Shown here one piece after another: positions 1 to 4,837 of a stretch of DNA of 7,588 nucleotides. The notes beneath the pieces are model-generated. The model was not told the DNA's origin and did no database searches. It saw nothing but the letters and a program-made list of their open reading frames with translations. Location: NCBI GenBank assembly GCA_002316005.1, contig DCIM01000030.1, forward strand, positions 1 to 7,588, read 5' to 3'. The position numbers and the translations under genes were made by a program. Within the stretch, counting starts at the first letter, position 1, and every line of letters begins with the position of its first letter. The DNA comes from Prevotellaceae bacterium UBA1726 (GTDB taxonomy: Bacteria; Bacteroidota; Bacteroidia; Bacteroidales; Bacteroidaceae).

Positions 1-1709
1 GCATCCATCCACCAAGCATCCATACCGATTGTACCGAGTTTCTCGTACAACTGACGCCAGAAGATCTTTCGTGCATCCTCATCGTAAGCATCATAGAAAG
101 CATATGGATAACCAAGCCAGTCAATCATATTGTCTTTCAGAGTCTGCTGGTAAATCATGCCCTTCTCGTTGAGTTCCTTGAAGTTGTCAACCTTGAGATA
201 GTACTTTGGCCAGCAAGAAATCATAATCTTTGCGTTATTGGCATGGATAGTGTCGATCATTCCCTTTGGATCAGCAAAACGCTCTGGGTCGAACTCGAAA
301 GCGCCCCATGAGTCATCAACCCAATAGTTCCAGTCCATAACGATGTTATCAATAGGAAGGTGGCGCTCACGGAAACCCTTGAGGGCATCGATAATCTCGT
401 CCTGAGTCTTATAGCGCTCACGGCTCTGCCAGTAACCGAGCAACCAATCTGGCATAATCTGTGCCTTACCTGTCAATGAACGGTAACCCTTGATAACTTC
501 ATCGGAATTCTCGCCTGCCATGAAATAGTAGTCGAGTTGCTTTGTCATCTCACTCCAGAGCGAGAGTTTCTGCTGCTCTACAGAATCAACTGGTGCATAG
601 GCACGAAGACCACAGTAGGCCTCACCACCATCAGGAGTCCACTCCAGACGGAAAGGATACTTCTTACCTGCCTCAAGATTCACACTGAACTTACGGGCAT
701 TAGGATTCCATGCTGTACGCCAGATTGTCTGCTCTGTAGAACCTGTACCTGCTACATCCTCTGTATATACATCCTTACCATCGATGAATACGCGCTGATA
801 GCCTGAATAGTAGTGACAGAATTTGTACTCACCAGTCTCAAGAGGTTCGATTGTTCCTTCGTAGATAACCTTCGCCTTGTCCATTGGGAACTTAGGAAGG
901 TTCTTTGCCGACTTCAGGTTCTCGAAGTAGAGAGAGTCCTCACGACGAACAAGAGTCTCTGCATCTGGCGAGGTATATGTACCAGTCAAAGCACCTTCAA
1001 CACCTTCCTTGTCGGTAAGTTTGAAGAGTTTCTGCAACTGCTGATAGTCGTTAGGATTACCGAAACGGCAGAGTGAATAACTATCAAGAAGAATACCGTA
1101 GTTCTTGTTTGATACTACGAAAGGAATACTTACCTTTGTATTATACTGGAAGAGTTCCTCGTTCTTGCCTTTATAGTTCCACTCGTCTGCCTGATGCTGA
1201 CCGAGACCATAGAAAGCCTCATCCTCTGGCGACTCAAAGACTGCGCGTGTTGACCATCCCTTATATGTCTCGTCCTTACCATCTGCATGGGTCTGAGTAC
1301 ATTCATAAGGTTGGAATGTCTTACCACCACCAATCTGCTCGCGGACATAAGTTTCATCAAGAGAATCAGTGAACCATACCTCACCAGTTGTGGTGAGTAC
1401 ATTTGCCTTTACAGAATTGGTTGCGAGAACGACAGTATCGCCATTCTGCTCAACCGTGAAAGGAATCTTTTCCGACTGATCAACGATGATGAGACTCTGT
1501 GGATCAGCAAATTTCTTTTCAGGTGTTGCTGAAACGCGGATTATCTTCTCACCACACACTTCCAGACGAACTAACTGAGGCTGATTTTCACTTGCATTCT
1601 CAATGCGGATAATCACTCCACGATTGGTTTTCTCCACTACACCACCGCCACATGCAGACAAGAGAACTGCGAGGCATGCTGTAAGGACAGTAAAAATACT
1701 TTTCTTCAT
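1..1709 (-). CDS. GH31 family exo-alpha-glycosidase lipoprotein with PA14 insert, alpha-xylosidase-like (3' end outside window)
   Basis: Probably removes terminal alpha-linked sugars, most likely alpha-xylose from xyloglucan oligosaccharides, in the periplasm or at the outer membrane. The frame is open from ATG at 1707-1709 to the window edge: 569 complete codons and no stop. Residues 1-20 are a lipoprotein signal with lipobox L17-S-A-C20, followed by three glycines. An N-terminal beta-sandwich follows (about 30-235, with FYGLGQHQ near 166-173). A PA14-like insert spans about 240-374 (YEGTIEPLETGEYKF, then RVFIDG). The GH31 barrel shows MPDW 419-422, GYWQSRERY 425-433, MDWNYW 458-463, SCWPKYY 498-504 and FYDAY. 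DAWWMD ends at D569, the expected nucleophile, encoded at 3-5. The acid/base residue lies outside the window. The PA14 position and nucleophile number resemble what I recall of BoGH31A (about 950 aa), so some 380 residues are probably missing. The gene has its own promoter. GH31 membership is secure; xylose specificity is inferred, and alpha-glucosidase is the alternative. Confidence 0.93.
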   Translation of the reverse strand, partial: MKKSIFTVLTACLAVLLSACGGGVVEKTNRGVIIRIENASENQPQLVRLEVCGEKIIRVSATPEKKFADPQSLIIVDQSEKIPFTVEQNGDTVVLATNSVKANVLTTTGEVWFTDSLDETYVREQIGGGKTFQPYECTQTHADGKDETYKGWSTRAVFESPEDEAFYGLGQHQADEWNYKGKNEELFQYNTKVSIPFVVSNKNYGILLDSYSLCRFGNPNDYQQLQKLFKLTDKEGVEGALTGTYTSPDAETLVRREDSLYFENLKSAKNLPKFPMDKAKVIYEGTIEPLETGEYKFCHYYSGYQRVFIDGKDVYTEDVAGTGSTEQTIWRTAWNPNARKFSVNLEAGKKYPFRLEWTPDGGEAYCGLRAYAPVDSVEQQKLSLWSEMTKQLDYYFMAGENSDEVIKGYRSLTGKAQIMPDWLLGYWQSRERYKTQDEIIDALKGFRERHLPIDNIVMDWNYWVDDSWGAFEFDPERFADPKGMIDTIHANNAKIMISCWPKYYLKVDNFKELNEKGMIYQQTLKDNMIDWLGYPYAFYDAYDEDARKIFWRQLYEKLGTIGMDAWWMD

Positions 1710-1731
1710 TGTAATAGTTTTAAATTTTCCA

Positions 1732-1763
1732 CAAAGATAATACAAAACCTTCATTCAAGCAAG
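1732..1763 (-). promoter_or_regulatory. Bacteroidetes-type promoter for the GH31 gene
   Basis: On the minus strand the -7 element TATCTTTG (1732-1739) fits the Bacteroidetes consensus TAnnTTTG exactly. A CTTG at 1760-1763, 20 bp upstream, is an imperfect -33 box (consensus TTTG/TTG). The ATG begins 22 nt downstream of the -7 box, giving a short A/T-rich leader with no Shine-Dalgarno sequence, which is normal in this phylum. The promoter lies just downstream of the terminator of the preceding GH2 gene, so the GH31 gene looks independently transcribed. Confidence 0.7.
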
Positions 1764-1775
1764 AGTCAACAGATT

Positions 1776-1785
1776 ATTGTACAAT
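1776..1785. promoter_or_regulatory. 10-bp perfect palindrome upstream of the GH31 promoter
   Basis: ATTGTACAAT is self-complementary and sits 12 bp upstream of the proposed -33 box, between it and the preceding terminator. That position suits an activator site, for example for a hybrid two-component or AraC-type PUL regulator. No second copy lies near the other promoter, and a short A/T-rich palindrome can occur by chance. The role is a guess. Confidence 0.25.
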
Positions 1786-1807
1786 CATTTGCCGAAAAAG
1801 TGCATAT

Positions 1808-1839
1808 AAAAAAAGGTGACTACCGAAATAATCACCTTT
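1808..1839 (-). terminator. Intrinsic terminator after the 619-aa GH2 gene
   Basis: Read on the minus strand, an 11-bp stem (arms 1829-1839 and 1812-1822, one G:T wobble, inner loop TTTCGG at 1823-1828) runs directly into T residues at 1808-1814, some of which pair in the stem base. It begins 18 nt past the GH2 stop codon. The + strand side of the stem is followed by only a broken T run, so it mainly serves leftward transcription. Confidence 0.85.
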
Positions 1840-1857
1840 ATATTTATCTTTACCAAA

Positions 1858-3717
1858 TTACTTTGAATTAGCAGGTTTCTTCGAGAAGATTGCGTGTATG
1901 CGTTTCATATCGAACTTTGATGAACGGTCGTAGAAATAAACGCCATTCTGTTCCTGCTCCACATCGGTCAACTGTGTATAGCAGTAGCCCCATACATTCT
2001 CTGCCATACCCATAAGAGCATCAACCTGTCCTTCAAGACGAGCATAGAACTCCTCAAGCGAGTGTGGTGGTTCACCGTAACCCCAAGAAGCATTGCTGTT
2101 GCCAGTATTGGTATCCTGACCCTTTACCCACTTGATGCCACCGAACTCGTCAAGGATATAAGGCATTGTTGGTTTCTCGTAGAGTGGATAATCGTAGCGG
2201 TTTACATCTGTTGGACGATTGTAACCAAAGTTCGACCAATAGATATCTATTGCTTCATGAGGAGCCTGGAACCAACGCTCGCCGTTGAAAATCTGCTCTT
2301 TCAGACGCTCTGGATTCTGTTCGTAGTTGTGACTTGAGTAGATATCAGTCTTTACATGAACACCACCACTTACATCATGGAATGGGCGTGTAGGGTCAAG
2401 GCGCTTTGTCAAGTCGTAGAGGTCGCAAACAAAGCGAGGGAACTGAACGCGGTCTGGCCAGAACTCTTCGTTCATTGGAGTCCAAGTGACGATTGAAGGG
2501 TGATTGCGGTCACGGGCTACTTCTTCGCTCCATTCGGTCATGAAGTTACGAGCCACCTCAGGATCGTTTGCATCCATACCCCATGATGGAGCCTCGCCCC
2601 AAGTGATATAACCGAGTTTGTCAGCCCAATAGTGGAAACGCTCCTCAAAGACCTTCTGGTGGAGACGAGCACCATTGAAACCTGCCTGCATAGAGAGTTC
2701 TATATCGTGCTTGAGAGCCTCGTCTGATGGTGCTGTCCAGATTCCGTTTGGATAGAAGCCCTGGTCAAGAACCAAACGCTGATAGAATGGTTCATTGTTG
2801 AGATATGTCTTGTTTCCCTCGCAGTGGAACTTACGCATACCGACATAGGAATTCACTGCATCAACCACATTTCCAGCGGCATCCTTTACCTCATATACGA
2901 GGTCGTAAAGGAATGGAGACGCAGGCGACCATAGTTTTGGGCTCTTCACATTCAGTACTATTGTAGAGGCATCATTGGCATTGACGGTCTGCTTTGCCAC
3001 AACCTTTCCGCCATCCTTCAATGTTGCTGTGAGCGTTCCACCATTCTGTGAATAGAACTGAGGACGGATGACAATCTGCTTCTGGTCGATATCTGTGATG
3101 ACCTGTGCACTCTGAAGACCTTTCTCTGCAACTGGTTCCATCCATACTGTCTGCCATATTCCCGTAGTACGGGTGTACATACACTCAAACTGGTTCAGGC
3201 GGACATTCTGCTTTCCTGCTGGCTGCTTCATTGTACGGGTGTCGCTATAGGCGTGAACAACGAGCGAATGCTGCTTGCCGTCAGCAACAGACTTTGTCAC
3301 ATCAAACGAGAATCCAGTAGAACCGCCAAAATGACGACCTACCAAGGCACCATCGATATAAACCTCCGAATTATAATAAACGGCCTGGAAATTCAAACGG
3401 ACATTCTTTCCTTCCCAAGAAGCCGGCATCTGAATGCTACGGTGATACCAGATATTATTAATAAAATCTGTGTATCCAACACCCGAGAGTTTACTCTCCG
3501 GACAGAATGGTACGGTAATGGTTTTGTCGAAACCCTTTGATTCGTAGAGTCTCTTTTCAAGTCCCTCTCCTACAAAGTCAAAGCGATAAGTCCAGTCGCC
3601 ATTGAGGTTTACCCAGTCTTGACGCTCAAACTGAGGACGAGGATACTCTGCTCGTGGTTGTGCCCAGATGTTCACCGACATCATAAGAGCGAGCAGACAA
3701 AGAATTGATTTCTTCAT
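1858..3717 (-). CDS. Exported GH2 exo-glycosidase, three-domain form
   Basis: A retaining exo-beta-glycosidase of family GH2, possibly a beta-galactosidase or beta-glucuronidase-like enzyme acting in the periplasm. The 619-aa product starts with a signal peptide (about 1-19, ...VNIWA|Q) and has no lipobox cysteine. Domains in order: sugar-binding jelly roll (about 25-195, with LNGDW, VYIDG and TTGIWQTVW), an Ig-like sandwich (about 200-295), and a TIM barrel (about 300-612). Catalytic signatures are RDRNHPSI (402-409), TPMNEEF with acid/base E417, and YILDEFGG with nucleophile E524. YTQLTDVEQEQNG (580-592) is a typical late barrel block. It lacks the two extra C-terminal domains of LacZ, so it belongs to a different GH2 branch from the neighbouring 4838-7588 gene. 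It starts 40 nt after the fimbrillin-like gene with no terminator or recognisable promoter between, so the two are probably co-transcribed. Family is certain; substrate is not. Confidence 0.95.
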   Translation of the reverse strand: MKKSILCLLALMMSVNIWAQPRAEYPRPQFERQDWVNLNGDWTYRFDFVGEGLEKRLYESKGFDKTITVPFCPESKLSGVGYTDFINNIWYHRSIQMPASWEGKNVRLNFQAVYYNSEVYIDGALVGRHFGGSTGFSFDVTKSVADGKQHSLVVHAYSDTRTMKQPAGKQNVRLNQFECMYTRTTGIWQTVWMEPVAEKGLQSAQVITDIDQKQIVIRPQFYSQNGGTLTATLKDGGKVVAKQTVNANDASTIVLNVKSPKLWSPASPFLYDLVYEVKDAAGNVVDAVNSYVGMRKFHCEGNKTYLNNEPFYQRLVLDQGFYPNGIWTAPSDEALKHDIELSMQAGFNGARLHQKVFEERFHYWADKLGYITWGEAPSWGMDANDPEVARNFMTEWSEEVARDRNHPSIVTWTPMNEEFWPDRVQFPRFVCDLYDLTKRLDPTRPFHDVSGGVHVKTDIYSSHNYEQNPERLKEQIFNGERWFQAPHEAIDIYWSNFGYNRPTDVNRYDYPLYEKPTMPYILDEFGGIKWVKGQDTNTGNSNASWGYGEPPHSLEEFYARLEGQVDALMGMAENVWGYCYTQLTDVEQEQNGVYFYDRSSKFDMKRIHAIFSKKPANSK

Positions 3718-3757
3718 GAATGAATTGTTTTTTAGTTTGGATTATTGTTTATTGTGT

Positions 3758-4669
3758 CTATTCCTGATATATTATCTCACCTTTCCACGCATCATCTGCA
3801 TAGAGAGTGATGGATGAACTCTGCGACCCCGAACTTCCCGAGAAGAACGGCATACTGGCACTTGTCACCTTCTGGTATTCTATTGGGATATTTGACAATG
3901 CTTTCACCGCATATTCTCCTCCGTTGGCATCAAGGGCGGTTATTGTCATTGTGAGTACATCCTCGGTTTCGTGAGGGAAGGTATAAACCTCGAACACTTG
4001 TCCTGCCCCACGGTTTGTAATCTCGCGAACCTCTGTCTGACGACTGTTCACGCATCCAAAACCACTTTCTGCATTCAGCGTCGAACTGCCACCGGTATAG
4101 TAGAACTGCATCTTTTCAACTTCTGCAGGAATGGCATCCTCCACAGTGAAGCGAAACATTGACACCACTCTATCAAGGTCGATATCAATACTCTTGCTTT
4201 CACTTACGGTGATGTCTGAGAAATGCGAGAATGTGTCGGTCACCTTATTACTTGGGAAGGTAATCTTATCGGTTTGAGTGACTGTGGCATTTCCCGAACA
4301 ACTATGCACAAGGGCTACAATATGGTAATCGCCTTCAGGTAGGGCAATAGTGAACGAACCGAAGTTTTCGTCAGTACTCTTTTGGTTTATCGTCTTTATT
4401 TTCTCTTCGCCCGAGAACACGGCAAAGTTCAAGACCGTACCAATCTCGCTCGCTGCCTTACGTGTTTTCATCATTTGTCCCTTGGCTCCATTTGAATTGG
4501 CACCAGAATCTTCGAAGTCGCTTATTTCATAGCGACCGATGTTGAAAGTCAGTTCATAGCCTTCCGTTTCCTCATTGTCATTATCACCGATATACTCACT
4601 GATATCTACTTTCTGACAGCTGGCAAACAGCCACAATGCCATAATGGAGAAAATAAAGTTTCTGTTCAT
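3758..4669 (-). CDS. FimB/Mfa2-type fimbrillin-like lipoprotein
   Basis: A 303-aa envelope lipoprotein that resembles the FimB/Mfa2 fimbrillin family, whose members anchor or cap Bacteroidales pili through tandem beta-sandwich domains. The signal peptide ends in LFASC with lipidated C18; Phe at -3 is slightly unusual. It is followed by QKVDISEY and an acidic stretch (about 25-38), which could favour surface export. Family-like features are an LPEGDYHIVAL strand in domain 1 (110-120), a RVVSMFRFTV strand opening domain 2 (about 167-176), a hydrophobic block rich in Tyr and Gly near 188-194, and NIPIEYQKVTSASMPFFSG near the C-terminus (260-278). The tail is Ser-rich (278-286). It is first in its transcription unit, 25 nt behind a clear -7 box, and is followed by a GH2 gene. 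No other fimbrial gene is visible. Adhesin, glycan-binding accessory protein or minor pilin are all possible. The family call rests on pattern recognition without a profile search. Confidence 0.85.
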   Translation of the reverse strand: MNRNFIFSIMALWLFASCQKVDISEYIGDNDNEETEGYELTFNIGRYEISDFEDSGANSNGAKGQMMKTRKAASEIGTVLNFAVFSGEEKIKTINQKSTDENFGSFTIALPEGDYHIVALVHSCSGNATVTQTDKITFPSNKVTDTFSHFSDITVSESKSIDIDLDRVVSMFRFTVEDAIPAEVEKMQFYYTGGSSTLNAESGFGCVNSRQTEVREITNRGAGQVFEVYTFPHETEDVLTMTITALDANGGEYAVKALSNIPIEYQKVTSASMPFFSGSSGSQSSSITLYADDAWKGEIIYQE

Positions 4670-4694
4670 AAATGATTTTGATTGTTTTCACCTA

Positions 4695-4725
4695 CAAAGA
4701 TATAAAATATCTTCCAAATCCCAAA
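4695..4725 (-). promoter_or_regulatory. Bacteroidetes-type promoter for the fimbrillin-like/GH2 unit
   Basis: On the minus strand there is a -33 TTTG at 4722-4725, a 19-bp spacer, and a -7 TATCTTTG at 4695-4702. Both boxes match the Bacteroidetes sigma-ABfr consensus. The -7 box ends 25 nt before the ATG of the lipoprotein gene, so the leader is short, A-rich and without a Shine-Dalgarno sequence. It follows directly after the terminator of the upstream beta-galactosidase gene. Confidence 0.78.
4697..4713. promoter_or_regulatory. Inverted repeat over the -7 box (candidate operator)
   Basis: Perfect 7-bp arms AAGATAT and ATATCTT flank a 3-nt centre. One arm overlaps the -7 element and the other lies in the spacer. 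A protein bound here would block RNA polymerase, so a repressor site is plausible. The region is A/T-rich, chance is a real alternative, and the GH31 promoter shows no such dyad. Confidence 0.35.
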
Positions 4726-4754
4726 AGGCAAAAGATATTTTTTCCATTTATGAG

Positions 4755-4799
4755 AAAAAAGATGGCAACTGCCCTCCTGTTCGGAAAGCAATTGCCACC
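4755..4799 (-). terminator. Strong intrinsic terminator after the LacZ-type gene
   Basis: On the minus strand, a 12-bp stem with two G:T wobbles (arms 4788-4799 and 4761-4772) encloses a 15-nt loop and is followed immediately by six T residues (4755-4760). It lies 38 nt past the stop codon of the beta-galactosidase gene and upstream of the next promoter, so it separates the two units. Confidence 0.88.
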
Positions 4800-4812
4800 T
4801 AATTATATATGC

Positions 4813-4827
4813 CCCATCCGAAATGGG
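4813..4827 (-). other. Small hairpin in the 3' UTR of the LacZ-type gene
   Basis: CCCAT and ATGGG form a perfect 5-bp stem around the loop TTCGG, 10 nt after the stop codon. No T run follows on the minus strand, so it is not a terminator by itself. It may stabilise the 3' end of the mRNA ahead of the true terminator at 4755-4799. On the + strand it is followed by AATTTTC, a poor terminator tail. Confidence 0.4.
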
Positions 4828-4837
4828 AATTTTCTAT

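Noticed and set aside
537..1532. Several + strand frames and one minus frame of 80-100 codons opposite or overlapping the GH31 gene
   Set aside because: They lie within a clear GH31 coding frame that is continuous from 1709 to the window edge, and their translations show no recognisable domain or composition of a real protein.
2495..2514. 20-nt exact match between the two GH2 genes (second copy at 6477-6496)
   Set aside because: It encodes the conserved GH2 motif RDRNHPS in both genes with the same preferred codons. It is family conservation, not a mobile or regulatory repeat.
3742..3755. Tandem TTATTGT repeat in the 40-nt gap before the 619-aa GH2 gene
   Set aside because: Two copies of a 7-nt A/T-rich word in a short A/T-rich leader are easily due to chance, and no promoter box accompanies them.
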